The notes: generated from the sequence alone by a model not told the origin. Positions 19,201-27,971 are shown, counted from the first letter of the stretch. The stretch is 64,000 nucleotides of DNA from Candidatus Undinarchaeales archaeon (GCA_030753015.1 JASMDC010000003.1:90780-154779), one strand, 5' to 3'. Program-made: numbers and translations.

Positions 19201-22200
19201 GAGGTGACGGTCGTGCTAGCGCACGAGGTGAAGTCCACGATGCCGGTGCAGGTGCGGCACGTGCCTGCGACGCACTGGCCAACGGCGCATTCGCCCGCGG
19301 TGACGCACGCCTGCCCGGCCTTCTTCTTGCATCGGTTGTCCTTGCATGTGAAGGTGGGATCGCAGTTGCAGTCGACCGTGCATCCCTCGTCCTGCCCCTT
19401 GTGCCGGTTGCATCCGCCGGAGCAGCAATAGCCGTCGTCAACGGTACCGGTCTTGCACTGGGTGTCGACGCTCTTGCCCCCACAAGAGCCGCACACGTAG
19501 TTACCACCAGCGGTCTGTTGGACACACACGTCGCTAGCGCACTGGTCACCTGATATGCACGCCTCTCCGTTCTTCCGCTTACATTGGAATCCGGTACAGA
19601 GGAACTGATCCTTGCACTGGCAGTCCTCGGTGCAAGCGTCCCCCAGTTCGCCGGGTGAGACGCACTCGTCCGCGCAGCACCAGCCGTTGGCCACCGCCTG
19701 GGTGTCGCAGGCGTTCGTCTTGCCCTTCCCTACGCAGGTCCCGCACACATCGTTAACGCATACGCTGCTGGAGCAGTCCTCACCATGGATGCAGTTCTGA
19801 CTGTTTTTGAGCTTGCAGAGCAGTCCCGTGCAGGAGTACTGGTCCTGGCACTGACAGTCGGCACCACATCCGGCGTCGAGCGCGCCGTGGGTCACGCATG
19901 CGCCCTCACAGCACCAGCCGTCGAGGATGGTGGCGGTCTTGCACTGGGATGAAATTGCCTTGCCGGCGCATGTACCACACGTACCGGCCACGCACACACC
20001 ACTTGAGCACTCGGCCCCACTCGTGCATGTCTGGCCGTCCTTGAGCTTGCACTTATCACCTCCAGCATCATCGGTGCACGCCAGCGTGTTCTTGCATTGG
20101 CAGCTCTTGACGCAGGCCGCGTCAAGGAGCAGGAGTTCTCCAGGAGTGTAACAGGCGTCGGCGCAGCAGGATCCCTGTGTACCTTGGTTCTCGTAGCACA
20201 CATGGTCCTCGACGCAGGTAGTCGTAGAGCATAGGTTGAGCCCTACGTCACAGATGGCATTACAGCAAACTGATCCGCACACTGTCCCGATGTTGGCACC
20301 GGCGATCTTGCAGATGTCGCCCGTGTCGTCAGGTCCACAGGTGCTATCGGTCCGGCATATACCGCTGGCGCACTGCCCGCTGTCCGTGCAGCTCTGGCCG
20401 TCGTTCTTCTTGCATTTGTTGCCCGCGCACTGCATACCCACCTTGCACTCGCAGTTCTGGACGCAGTCCTCTCCCGTCTCCTTCGGGCTGACGCAAGCAC
20501 CGGCACAGCACCAGCCGTCGGAGAACGTCGGTGTCATGCACCCCGTGCTGATGTCGGTCTTTCCCACACAAGTACCGCATATGCCGCTCACGCAGGCGCC
20601 CGAGGCGCACGCGGTGCCGTTCGTGCATCCCTGGCCTGCCGCCATTCGACACTTGTTGTCCGTGGCTACGGCGCACTCCAGGTTCGCACCGCACTCGCAG
20701 TGCTCTTCACAGTCCTTCTCATACCCCTTGCGGTCGGTCGTGAGGAAGCACTGGTCGGCGCAGCAGCTCCCGTACTTCTTAACACCGCTCACCAGCTTCA
20801 TGCAGGCGTGTCCTAGGCCGCATTCGTTGCATACATCGCTGTCGGAATCGCAGTACCCGTTACAGCACTCATCGTGGCAGACGAGCCCGTCGATGTTCGT
20901 GTCGACCTTGCAGAGGTCGCCCTGGCCCGAGTTCGTGGCGCAGGCGGCTCCACCGGCAGAGCACACCTTCGAGTCACAATCCGTGCTCTGGGAACAGGTC
21001 TGGCCTCCGGTGAGCTTGCACAGTCCTATACCGAACGAACAGCTTAGCTCGGTATCGCCCTGGCAGTTGCAGTTGCCGGTACATACGCCGTTGAGGGGGA
21101 CCGCGTCGACGCACTCGCCGTTGCAGCACCACCCGCTCTGCGTGTTGCCGGACTGGCACGACACCTTGTCCTGGGTGCACTCTTCGCACAGGCCGTCCAC
21201 GCATATGTTCGTACCGCACTGGTTCCCCTGGGTGCAGGGCTGGCCGCTCTTGGTCTTGCATATTCCACCCGTGCACTCGAGCTGGGCCGTCTCATCGCAC
21301 TCACAGGTCACCTGGCACACCTGGCCAAGGGGCTGCTTCTCCGCCTGGCGGATGCAATTGTTGTTGCAGCACTTCCCCTGCTGCCCGCCCTGGCCGCCGT
21401 CGCTCTCGTAGCAGGTGGCACCCGCGTTCGCGCAATTTGCACCGCAGGTGTAGGGCGTGGTTCCCGTGTTGCAGGTGTTGGCGCAGCAGACATCGTTGCA
21501 CACCGATCCTGCGTGAGTCCCTCCGAGCATGCACTTGGATCCCGTCGTGGGCGTCCCGCATTTGCCCGCCGCGTCGCAGAGCTCTGAGGAACATTGGGCG
21601 CTGTCCGTGCAGGTCTGGTCGTTCTTCAGTTTGCAGAGCTTGTTCCCTTCGGCCCCGACGCACTGCATCGTGGTCTCGCAGTGACAGTCCGAGGTGCATT
21701 GTGCGTCCAGCCCCTGCGGTGCCACGCACTGGACCCCGCAGCACCAGCCGTCGTCCACGCCATCACGGCTACATGTCGTGAAGTCGCTCCCCCCGCAAGC
21801 GCCGCACATCCCGTCCACACACACACCGCTAACGCACTGGTCCCAGGAGGTGCAGGTCTGGCCGTCGACCTTCTTGCACTTCTTGTTCCCGACGGCCCCC
21901 GCGCACAGGTAGTTGTTCAGGCAGTGGCAGTCGGCGGTGCACGAACCGTCCAGACTCTTGGGCTCCACGCACTCAGCACCGCAGCACCAGCCCGTGAGGG
22001 CCCCTGCGCTGCACTCCTTCTTGGTGGTCCCGGCCCCGCATGTTCCGCACTTGTAGCTGTCCTGCGTCATCTCGATGCACACGCTGCTGGCACATTGGTT
22101 GCCCGCGGAACAGGTCCGGTCGTCCTTCAGCTTGCACGCAAGGAGCGTGCACACGAAATCACCCTTGCACTGACAGTCTGCGGCACAGATGCCGTCGAGC

Positions 22201-25200
22201 CCCTTACGCTCGTCTTCCGTGTAGCATCCCGTTTGGCAGCAGATGCCCGGGGTTCCGGAGCCCTCATAGCACTCCACCCAGACGTTGTTGCATGTATTGA
22301 CGCAGGCCTTCGTCGCACCGAAGCAGAAGTTGGGCATCCCGCAGCATTGACCGCCGCAGGCCGTTCCCTTGGTACCGGGGTACTGGACGTAACACTTTGA
22401 TGGGGATGTGAGCCCGCCGTTGCACACCTGGGGGTCCACGGCGCAGATGCTGTTGGCACAGTCCAGGCTCTTCTCGCAGGCCTGAGTCTCCTTGAGCTTG
22501 CAGAAGCCCTCGGTGCATTGAAAGGTCTCCTCACAGTAGCAGTCACTGACGCACGCCGCTCCTAGCCCTTGGCGTACCCGACAAGCATTATCGCAGCACA
22601 AACCGTTGAATCCGTCGCCCTCACATGCCACGCCAGCGTTCCCGGCGGTACATGCACCGCATTTATAGGTGCCGCCATCGCTGACGCAAAGGCCGGAGGA
22701 ACACTGGGACCAGGAGGAACAGGTCCGACCGTTCTTGTACAGGCACTTGTTCCCCGTGCACGAGTACTCGGTCTTGCACTGACAGCCAGCGTTGCATGCA
22801 TCGAACAGCCCACCCCGCTCATCGAGCGTGAAACACTCGTTCTGGCAACATACTCCCTCTGTGCCGGCACCTTCGTAGCAGGTCGCACCGACCACCCCGC
22901 AGAGCACGACGCACTGGTCGTTGATGCAGAACGAAGGCAGCCCGCAACACTTATCCTGGCACACGGTCCCCTTTGTGGGATCGTCCATGAAACACTGGTT
23001 CGGACTGACCAGCGCCCCGTTGCACACGCCATCAAGGCTGCATAGCTTCTGGGAACAGTCGTCGCTCTGCGTGCAGCTCTGGCCCTCCTTGAGCTTGCAC
23101 TTCTTCCCCGCCCCCGTGTCCGTGCAGCCGAAGGCCTCGCCGCAGTTGCAGTTCTGGGCACAAGCACCGTCCTGGCTGACCGGGGCAGTGCAGGCGCCGG
23201 TACAGCACCAACCGGTGACGCCATCAGCGGTGCAGTTGAAGCTCGTGTCCTTCCCGGCACAGCCTCCGCACACGTAGGCGCCGCCCGCTGTCCCCATGAC
23301 GCACTCGCCGCTGGCGCACTGGGACCAGGTGGTGCAGGCCTCCCCGTCCTCCTTCTTGCACTTGTTCCCCGCGCACTGGAGCCCATCCTCGCATTCGCAG
23401 TGGTCCGTGCAGTCCTCGTCGAGTCCCAGGGGTGTGACACACTGGTTGAGGCAGCACCAGCCTGTGGCGGTCTCCGATTTACATGCATAGGTCAGGTCCT
23501 TCCCATCACAAGTGCCGCAGGTGTAATCGCCACCAGGTGTAGCCTGGACACACGCACCGCTGGCACACTCCGACCAGACCGTGCACGGGCCGCCCACCTC
23601 CTTCTTGCACTTCTTGTTGTTCTCCGGACCCGTGCATATTAGGCCTCCCGTGCACTGGCATGTAACCGTGCAGGACTCGCCGGAAGGCAACCGCTCAACG
23701 TCACGGACACACCCGTCGTTGCAGCACTTACCTTCTTGGCCGCCCTGGGAGCCCACGGTCTTGTAGCAGGTCGCTCCTCCGATAGCGCAGCCCGTCCCGC
23801 AGGTGTCGGGATCGGTGCTAGTGTCGCAGATTGTGGCACAACAGGCGTCAGCGCACACGGTCCCCGAGGGATTGCCCGTGAGCATGCACTTGGAGCCCGT
23901 GGCAGGGGTACTGCAGAGGCCGCTCGCGTCGCAGAGACCTGAAGAGCACTGACCGCTATCAGTGCAGGCCTGTCCGTTGACCTTTCTGCAGGTCCTGCTA
24001 CCTTCCTCTCCGGCGCATTCGGTGTTCTCGACGCACTGGCAGTCGGCTGTGCAGGCCGTGCCCACGTCGCCAGGGATTGAACAGGCGTTTGCGCAGCACC
24101 GCCCGTCAGCTATCCCATTGGCGATACAGGCTGTCCCGTCATTCCCTGTGCACGATCCGCAGGTGTCGTCCACACAAACACTGTTGGCGCATTCGGACCA
24201 GGTCGTGCAATCCTGACCGTCCACCCGCTTACACTTGGTGCCCGAACACTCGAAGTTTGCCAGGCAATGGCAGTCCTGCGTGCATCCACTATCGAGACCC
24301 GCGGGGGCGATACACTGGTCATTACAGCACAATCCAATGATGCCCTCGGCCTTGCAGGCGAAGGTCGCGTCCTTGGCCTGACATGAGCCGCATACGTAAT
24401 TACCACCGGCGGTCTGTTGGACGCACACGACGCTGGCACACTCGTCCCAGGCGGTGCAGGGTTCACCTGCAGCAAGGCGGCACGTCTTGCTACCCTCCGG
24501 GCCACCGCATGCGAGCCCGTCCTGGCACTCGCAGGTCTCGGTGCATGAAGTGCCCGCGGCCTTTCTCTCAGCTTCTCGGACGCACTGGTCATTGCAGCAT
24601 GCGCCCTGCTGACCTCCCTGTCCTCCGGCAGTCTCGTAGCAGGTCTCTCCAGCGGAGGCGCAGGCGGTATCGCAGGTGTCGGGTTCGGTTCCCGTGTCGC
24701 AGATGTTGCTGCAGCACGCTTCGTTGCACACTGATCCGGTCGGATTCCCAGAGAGCAGGCAAGCGGCTCCGGTAGCGGGCGTCCCACAGAGGCCTGTGGC
24801 AGCACAGAGCTTCGAAGCGCATTGACCGCTATCGGTGCACGTCTGTCCCGCCTCCTTCTTACAGCCATCGGTAGTGCACTGCAGGTTGGTATTGCACTTG
24901 CATGCCACGCCCCCGCAGTCACCGTCAAGGGCGAGAGGGGCGAAACACGTGTTCTGGCAACACCATCCGTCGGCCACACCTTCCTTGGTGCAGGCCGTGA
25001 GGTCGTCCTGGTCGGCACAGGTGCCACAGGCGCCGTCCACGCACACGCCGCTAGCGCACTCAGTCCCGACCGTACAGGTCTGCTCATTGGCCTTCAGACA
25101 CTTCTTTGAACCTTCTTCCCCAACGCAGTCCAGGTTCGCCTGACAGTGGCAGTCTAGTGTACAGGATCCTTCCGCCGCTACGAGGACGATACATTCGTCA

Positions 25201-25670
25201 TTGCATAGGGAATAGCCATCCTCGCAGGTGGTCGTGGAGCACGCATTTTCAGTGCAAAGGAAATTGATGCAATCCGCCGCCTCGCAGCACTCGCCACCAA
25301 TCATCCAGGTCGTATCGCAGCATATGCCGCCGGTCTTTGCCTTGCACCCGTGAGCGTTGTTGCACTCCTGGCAGTCGTTGCACGTCAAATCGACGCAAAT
25401 CTTATCCGAGCAGGTCTTGCAGTTATCGCATTCGTCGTCGGAACAGCAGTTCTTACCAACGAACCAGAACCCCATACAGCATATACCACCGGTTTTTTCC
25501 ACGCATGCGTGGTCGATAAGATCCTGGCAGGCGGTGCACACGAGGTCAACGCAGGCCCCGTCTTCACAGCTCTGGTCAGCGTTGCAGTCGTCGTTGGTAG
25601 TGCAAGCTGCGGATAAAGTTACCACTAAAAAAAGCACGAGAGCTATAACGGTCCATATGGAGAGTCTCAT
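13278..25670 (-). CDS. Giant cysteine-rich surface protein, 4130 residues, with C-terminal anchor
   Basis: A giant exported protein. A signal peptide (residues 1-21) leads into a very long cysteine-rich ectodomain. Two GGICC-type modules occupy about residues 25-130. A main array follows in which I count 26 copies of a unit like CKxxxGQxCT..xQCxSxxC. Three longer repeats then carry D/G-rich segments. Next come GEDCNDCPQDC-type knots and two thrombospondin-3-like calcium sites (DYDNDGFADDKDPC, DRDMDGMPDSEDPC). After about residue 3860 the cysteines stop: a CARDB-like beta domain (about 3865-3960), one membrane segment (about 3976-3992), KRR, and a 138-residue Q/G/Y-rich cytoplasmic tail. It is probably a disulfide-stabilised fibre or adhesin. 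The start overlaps the upstream gene by four bases. Confidence 0.85.
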   Translation of the reverse strand: MRLSIWTVIALVLFLVVTLSAACTTNDDCNADQSCEDGACVDLVCTACQDLIDHACVEKTGGICCMGFWFVGKNCCSDDECDNCKTCSDKICVDLTCNDCQECNNAHGCKAKTGGICCDTTWMIGGECCEAADCINFLCTENACSTTTCEDGYSLCNDECIVLVAAEGSCTLDCHCQANLDCVGEEGSKKCLKANEQTCTVGTECASGVCVDGACGTCADQDDLTACTKEGVADGWCCQNTCFAPLALDGDCGGVACKCNTNLQCTTDGCKKEAGQTCTDSGQCASKLCAATGLCGTPATGAACLLSGNPTGSVCNEACCSNICDTGTEPDTCDTACASAGETCYETAGGQGGQQGACCNDQCVREAERKAAGTSCTETCECQDGLACGGPEGSKTCRLAAGEPCTAWDECASVVCVQQTAGGNYVCGSCQAKDATFACKAEGIIGLCCNDQCIAPAGLDSGCTQDCHCLANFECSGTKCKRVDGQDCTTWSECANSVCVDDTCGSCTGNDGTACIANGIADGRCCANACSIPGDVGTACTADCQCVENTECAGEEGSRTCRKVNGQACTDSGQCSSGLCDASGLCSTPATGSKCMLTGNPSGTVCADACCATICDTSTDPDTCGTGCAIGGATCYKTVGSQGGQEGKCCNDGCVRDVERLPSGESCTVTCQCTGGLICTGPENNKKCKKEVGGPCTVWSECASGACVQATPGGDYTCGTCDGKDLTYACKSETATGWCCLNQCVTPLGLDEDCTDHCECEDGLQCAGNKCKKEDGEACTTWSQCASGECVMGTAGGAYVCGGCAGKDTSFNCTADGVTGWCCTGACTAPVSQDGACAQNCNCGEAFGCTDTGAGKKCKLKEGQSCTQSDDCSQKLCSLDGVCNGALVSPNQCFMDDPTKGTVCQDKCCGLPSFCINDQCVVLCGVVGATCYEGAGTEGVCCQNECFTLDERGGLFDACNAGCQCKTEYSCTGNKCLYKNGRTCSSWSQCSSGLCVSDGGTYKCGACTAGNAGVACEGDGFNGLCCDNACRVRQGLGAACVSDCYCEETFQCTEGFCKLKETQACEKSLDCANSICAVDPQVCNGGLTSPSKCYVQYPGTKGTACGGQCCGMPNFCFGATKACVNTCNNVWVECYEGSGTPGICCQTGCYTEDERKGLDGICAADCQCKGDFVCTLLACKLKDDRTCSAGNQCASSVCIEMTQDSYKCGTCGAGTTKKECSAGALTGWCCGAECVEPKSLDGSCTADCHCLNNYLCAGAVGNKKCKKVDGQTCTSWDQCVSGVCVDGMCGACGGSDFTTCSRDGVDDGWCCGVQCVAPQGLDAQCTSDCHCETTMQCVGAEGNKLCKLKNDQTCTDSAQCSSELCDAAGKCGTPTTGSKCMLGGTHAGSVCNDVCCANTCNTGTTPYTCGANCANAGATCYESDGGQGGQQGKCCNNNCIRQAEKQPLGQVCQVTCECDETAQLECTGGICKTKSGQPCTQGNQCGTNICVDGLCEECTQDKVSCQSGNTQSGWCCNGECVDAVPLNGVCTGNCNCQGDTELSCSFGIGLCKLTGGQTCSQSTDCDSKVCSAGGAACATNSGQGDLCKVDTNIDGLVCHDECCNGYCDSDSDVCNECGLGHACMKLVSGVKKYGSCCADQCFLTTDRKGYEKDCEEHCECGANLECAVATDNKCRMAAGQGCTNGTACASGACVSGICGTCVGKTDISTGCMTPTFSDGWCCAGACVSPKETGEDCVQNCECKVGMQCAGNKCKKNDGQSCTDSGQCASGICRTDSTCGPDDTGDICKIAGANIGTVCGSVCCNAICDVGLNLCSTTTCVEDHVCYENQGTQGSCCADACYTPGELLLLDAACVKSCQCKNTLACTDDAGGDKCKLKDGQTCTSGAECSSGVCVAGTCGTCAGKAISSQCKTATILDGWCCEGACVTHGALDAGCGADCQCQDQYSCTGLLCKLKNSQNCIHGEDCSSSVCVNDVCGTCVGKGKTNACDTQAVANGWCCADECVSPGELGDACTEDCQCKDQFLCTGFQCKRKNGEACISGDQCASDVCVQQTAGGNYVCGSCGGKSVDTQCKTGTVDDGYCCSGGCNRHKGQDEGCTVDCNCDPTFTCKDNRCKKKAGQACVTAGECAVGQCVAGTCRTCTGIVDFTSCASTTVTSGKCCNNICTAPKGLGEGCTFTCQCGSNMECIGAVCKKAAGQPCTSGDQCGTGLCVGAPGESICGTCNTDDFTACKTITISDGWCCGGECAAPQALDGPCDSYCECHQNFACTETGIGKKCKLKKAQTCTLSTDCTSGVCLSNGQCDQAAVGMSCKITAGIDGSVCGNSWAWDTCCAKICDAGTTQCAMTCTEGNTCYEGAGIQGECCTSTCITPPEKGGLNAPCGKDCVCDQTRFTCVDTYGGPNVDTCKKINGQGCESGRDCASKVCVDGTCGTCMGMLAKTPCSTDVLAQGWCCNNQCIYAKPINSPCQRDCECNVGTECHNGLCKLSAGETCTSAALCSSGQCVSSGAYTCGNCVVDGVGCLDENGVIKQCCSNLCNVGWKGVTEPCGNDCECATNMKCAGNPRTCKYVDGQPCTHGNQCQSGYCVDKTGNNGWRCGTCDAAEDNGNKIIDTQGTTGVCCVGNHCTPICRDSDVNGQVDTCNSCEGMAQGSLCYTVAGEGECCNNKCYSSKLPSGQSCNKDCECEAGFCDRNTHLCTDLAGEGALCISDADCQSGLTCIDTDGNGRLDKCSTCNKHGSRKCQEDILSGYCCGGTCKGMLYLSWFPEAECGENPCDGEVKCIAGDWKCNTAGQYKCFQDQSSTCTQTGIFNTGQAANCVPYKCDGTTGKCRTTCVSNDHCLTSYSCIDLTTDGVPETCDTCTGHEASVCDLGGKTGFCCGDACNAPPVAEWTPANRCGEQDCNGAVKCEDDSWVCDTYGDPVCSPDLTLRGQCSNVGAFSSLGDCSPYTCDPSVGQCRTACASSIDCQTQFPCIDIDGQTGLDRCASCSAFGAAACEHLGTSGFCCGNGCEAMSSAQWNPGGGCGLNQCDGGKVTCRESEWLCDTFERHVCNEGRTRTTQCSKLGEYDIPTEDSCGSYICDPTVGTCMTGCTSDIHCTSQCCVLGSCVEKKTKEEGESCEKDCECGGNSVCDPGTKKCSKAVTCPNGQVRNCDASKPICVDDPLKEWLCKPECFPDEAPCVTENSRGFCCAGTCISPRPGFFPGKDCGRLDCGGNVGCNLATGELTCNSFGSICCDSNAPGTCNEVGDCQATSPPCSNQCGGGGSRTFLNYTCHTGLCEAVSSDCSEILFQCNSDRGCVECLDDTHCEDQCQRYSFLNYTCQNFKCEILGADIQDCSTGGSNQICQLPTGCLQCISTEQCQAQYGANYACDFQTLGCKVAKCFKDENCPYTCEQNIYRGQSCNNYICQDKPEQDCKAEGGICTREGCVNCVSDVNCTLTYGTDFGCKGGRCEMLCGNGKCDEGEDCNDCPQDCQCKGTETCDPTTTWAHGCAPDYDNDGFADDKDPCPRDPKNACKPCQGDKDCTDMCHQNVHIEFSCQISVCTPGTEVSCAEMGLICDPAARCVRCGNMTDSNKACKTAFEFTYICADDRCLPDRDMDGMPDSEDPCPTDPTNACTAECPNNVCEATEDCNTCPEDCGCDDGNACSVDRCILGQCIYEASDCGSACETGVCDGDSECMVRSSGGGDCFCEGMCEKGYTCDQSQKCAKAECGDGKCQNECGQCPQDCSIKDCLNNGVCDTSMGENCASAPKDCSCMPGFTCDAQRPESNEIGCYRIACGDKHCDSPDETSGTCCVDCECPGNQKCDPETNSCRGGCGDGECELATECDSCRVDCTPDDCINRKCAPGIGENCRNSADCICDAEIESEATLVMVEKQTKLLSFTVKNTGSLRDAFDITIESDSTLVGLAWTKRLKVNIDVNATFPLSVDVQGHIPGSHVIIINAVPRGLPNKTIIRKVVVAVEQESVLEQIGVLANIKDFIEVIVIIGALFLAVKRRFFPGKAVPVATQGAWQQQQQANYMANQYYGGGGYYGQSGAWRATPANNAQWGGQAGGWGQGQAMQAQAQQAAPPPKKEEPKEELSDAARGLHPGAVSGPSTPGKGLHPGDEGSTSDAKAKKTEEEEDLDYRGFHP
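15200..25300 (-). repeat. Tandem cysteine-rich module array inside the giant gene
   Basis: Protein-level repeats, roughly 60-110 residues each. Each pairs a CTxDCxC..L.C.G..CK unit with a GQxCTxxxQCxSxxCVxGxCGTC unit and usually a GWCCxxxCVxPxxLD unit. Copies are clearly related but not identical in DNA, so the array is old or under strong protein-level selection. It is not a nucleotide satellite. Boundaries are approximate. Confidence 0.75.
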
Positions 25671-26965
25671 TCTATCATCTGCCGTGCCCTCTGGACACGT
25701 TCGAGTGCTGTCTCTAATCGTTGCAGACCTTCTGACAGCGCACCTCCCTGTAACAGCTCAACGCTCTGTGAGAGATCGCTCTGGACCTCGTCCAATAAGA
25801 ATAGCATTCGGGTACTATTTAAGGGTTCCGACGCAGTGTTGCGTTCTTCCTCAATCCATACGCGCCGTCCTGATGGGCTGATCTCAGCCCAGCGTTCCCA
25901 GCGCAACCGGCCCCGCTCACGCCACCCCTCCTCCCATGCTTCTGCGAACTTGCCCTCGCGTACAAGCACATCGAAGCCAGTGGGATCCGCAAGACTGTCA
26001 CGCAGCCATCCGAGAGGCCATTTTTCGTCCACAAGGATCGGTTTCGAGGCAGCGCTCCACGTGGGAAGGTCCTCCAGGGCATGTCCCGCGGAAGCACCGG
26101 CGGGATCCCCCACCAACTCCCGGCGTACGAGAGGTCCGACGCCTCTCCCCCCCACCGTAGCCTCCTCGATCCCACCCATGACGGTTGTGTAGGCGGTCTC
26201 TGTTCCGTCCATGCTCCCCACGACCACCACTTCCGAAAGACGTCCGGCCAAGGATGCGAGCCGAGGGGCATCATCGCAGTGGAGATACATCATGTCGTCG
26301 ACCGGACGCACGGGGAGCGAGAGAGAGGATGCGACCACGGGATCGCAATAGAGGACTGCACGTGTACCCTCGAGGGTAGGCGACAGTGTTGTGAGGGCAC
26401 TGCCACAGAGACCGAGGGAGAGGTCGATACCTGGAGCGAACACTGCCGATGGCCCCAGTCGTCGAACCTCGCTCGCAACTGCTGCTGTAAGCTGACCAGG
26501 GACAAGGAGAAGGGGCGTGGCACTGAGGCCTCGTGCCCGGATCATTGACACCAGGTCGTCCTGGCGAACTATGGCCACCGTGTCAGCTTCCCCCCAGAAG
26601 AACCGCGACACCTCCACGGAAGTACCCGTAGCTGTGGCCCCCCACAAGCGTACAGTGCGCGCATGAGCCGCGAGATCCTCCTCGAGGGCGGGCGGAAGCA
26701 CAGCGGGACCCCCCACGAGCACCACCAGCCGGGGCTTCATCTGCTCAAGCACACCAAGGGAGTGGGACCCAAGGGTGCCGTCCGTTGCGAGCACAGGTGC
26801 TCCCACAAGGCGGGCCGCTTGGGCAGCAAGGGCGCAGTCCAGGTGAGTTGCGGTCGAGCAGATGAGAACGGTGCCCACTTGTGGCCCGACCTGGCTCCCA
26901 ATGCCGGCAAAGGAGGTGCTAAGGAGCAGGAAACAGCAGCAGATTAATGTGCAGGCCCGGCTCAT
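25667..26965 (-). CDS. Secreted CWB2-like protein
   Basis: A 432-residue product with an N-terminal signal peptide (CTLICCCFLLLSTSFAGIG). Segments such as PRLVVLVGGPAVLPPALEED followed by TVRLWGATATGTSVEVS match the cell-wall-binding repeat 2 (CWB2) pattern known from Clostridium surface proteins and some archaeal ones. The C-terminal 80 residues are helical and charged. No membrane anchor is seen, so it may be secreted or held by the CWB2-like domain. It overlaps both neighbours by four bases, placing it in one operon with the membrane regulator and the giant protein, perhaps as its partner on the cell surface. Confidence 0.7.
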   Translation of the reverse strand: MSRACTLICCCFLLLSTSFAGIGSQVGPQVGTVLICSTATHLDCALAAQAARLVGAPVLATDGTLGSHSLGVLEQMKPRLVVLVGGPAVLPPALEEDLAAHARTVRLWGATATGTSVEVSRFFWGEADTVAIVRQDDLVSMIRARGLSATPLLLVPGQLTAAVASEVRRLGPSAVFAPGIDLSLGLCGSALTTLSPTLEGTRAVLYCDPVVASSLSLPVRPVDDMMYLHCDDAPRLASLAGRLSEVVVVGSMDGTETAYTTVMGGIEEATVGGRGVGPLVRRELVGDPAGASAGHALEDLPTWSAASKPILVDEKWPLGWLRDSLADPTGFDVLVREGKFAEAWEEGWRERGRLRWERWAEISPSGRRVWIEEERNTASEPLNSTRMLFLLDEVQSDLSQSVELLQGGALSEGLQRLETALERVQRARQMIE

Positions 26966-27927
26966 CGCCGGAGCGCCCCCCGATTGAGGATGACGCGGTT
27001 GGTCTTGCCGACGGGGGAGCGGGTAATGATACCGCGTTCCTCAAGGCCTGAGAGAATGCGGCTGAGCTTGGCCTTGGAAAAGTCCGTGGTCTTTTGAAGT
27101 TCCTTCTGGAGGGGAGGATCATCAGAGTTCAGGATGGCCTCGATGACAACGCGCTCGTTCTCCTCCATCACTGACAGGATATCCTCTTCCCGCACTTCCT
27201 CCTCTCGATGAAGCTGTCGCACACCTATCGAATAGCCGAGAACGAAGAACGCCACGGCCAGGCCTACGGCCATGGGAGTCCGGTCGGGCGGTGGGGGTAC
27301 CGGCTCTGTGGCAGGGCTCCGCGCTGCTTTCTCGAACCCTACGTAGAAGGTCATCTCCTCTCCAGGTTCAAGGCCTCCCCGTCGCCATTCGAACGAGAGT
27401 TGTCGACCGTCCGTACGCACGATCGCGTTGGGGTAGAGCACTGGCCGGGCCTGGGATGCTCGCCGCTGGAGGCTGACGGGCAGCACAAAGCCCTCCGGTA
27501 GGTGGGCGACGAGCTTGAAGTCGAGCACAGGGTCCTCCGCCCGGTACGTTAAGGAGAAGTCCATCCCTTCTTCCATGCTCCGCACAAGCTCGCCCGTGCT
27601 GAACCTGAGACTGATGTTCACGATCCCCTCGGGAGCCAGCGGCTGCCTGAAAGGAATGACAACCTCCTTGGTATTCCATGGTCCGTCACGCACTGAATGG
27701 GTGAGGTTCCCCTGAGCATCGAAGACCTCCAGATCCTTCATCCCACCCAACAGCGAGAACGTCGTGGAATCGAGGGGCGTGCCCGAAGTGTTCTCCCCCA
27801 CGATATCGATGCGCTCTACACATGTTCCATCCGGTGCGATATCAATATCGATGTAAAGTGAGTGGAAATACATATCGGCCACGGTGGGAGTAAGCAGGAG
27901 GAACGCCACGAGTAGCCAAGCTCGCAT
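26962..27927 (-). CDS. Membrane-anchored winged-helix regulator with extracellular sensor domain
   Basis: The 321 residues comprise a signal peptide (1-17), an extracellular beta-rich domain (about 20-200), a Pro-rich spacer, one membrane segment (about 218-236) and a cytoplasmic winged helix-turn-helix (about 250-321: ERVVIEAILNSDDPPLQKEL, SKAKLSRILSGLEERGII). This is the layout of the COG2512 membrane-associated archaeal regulators. It is the first gene of the operon ending in the giant cysteine-rich protein, so it may sense the surface and regulate that operon. The ATG at 27927 lies about 30 bases after a strong TATA box, so the transcript is probably leaderless. Confidence 0.8.
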   Translation of the reverse strand: MRAWLLVAFLLLTPTVADMYFHSLYIDIDIAPDGTCVERIDIVGENTSGTPLDSTTFSLLGGMKDLEVFDAQGNLTHSVRDGPWNTKEVVIPFRQPLAPEGIVNISLRFSTGELVRSMEEGMDFSLTYRAEDPVLDFKLVAHLPEGFVLPVSLQRRASQARPVLYPNAIVRTDGRQLSFEWRRGGLEPGEEMTFYVGFEKAARSPATEPVPPPPDRTPMAVGLAVAFFVLGYSIGVRQLHREEEVREEDILSVMEENERVVIEAILNSDDPPLQKELQKTTDFSKAKLSRILSGLEERGIITRSPVGKTNRVILNRGALRR

Positions 27928-27949
27928 TACGTCGGGGGAACGCGTCCAA

Positions 27950-27964
27950 GCTTTTTATTTATAT
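27950..27964 (-). promoter_or_regulatory. TATA box for the surface-protein operon
   Basis: On the minus strand the run TATATAAATAAAAAG lies about 25-35 bases before the ATG at 27927, the standard archaeal TATA position for a leaderless mRNA. It would drive the regulator, the CWB2-like gene and the 12.4-kb giant gene. Confidence 0.6.
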
Positions 27965-27971
27965 ACAAGCA

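Noticed and set aside
15200..25300. CRISPR array or DNA satellite suggested by the repetitive texture
   Set aside because: The periodicity is at protein level with diverged DNA and no constant direct repeat or spacer pattern.
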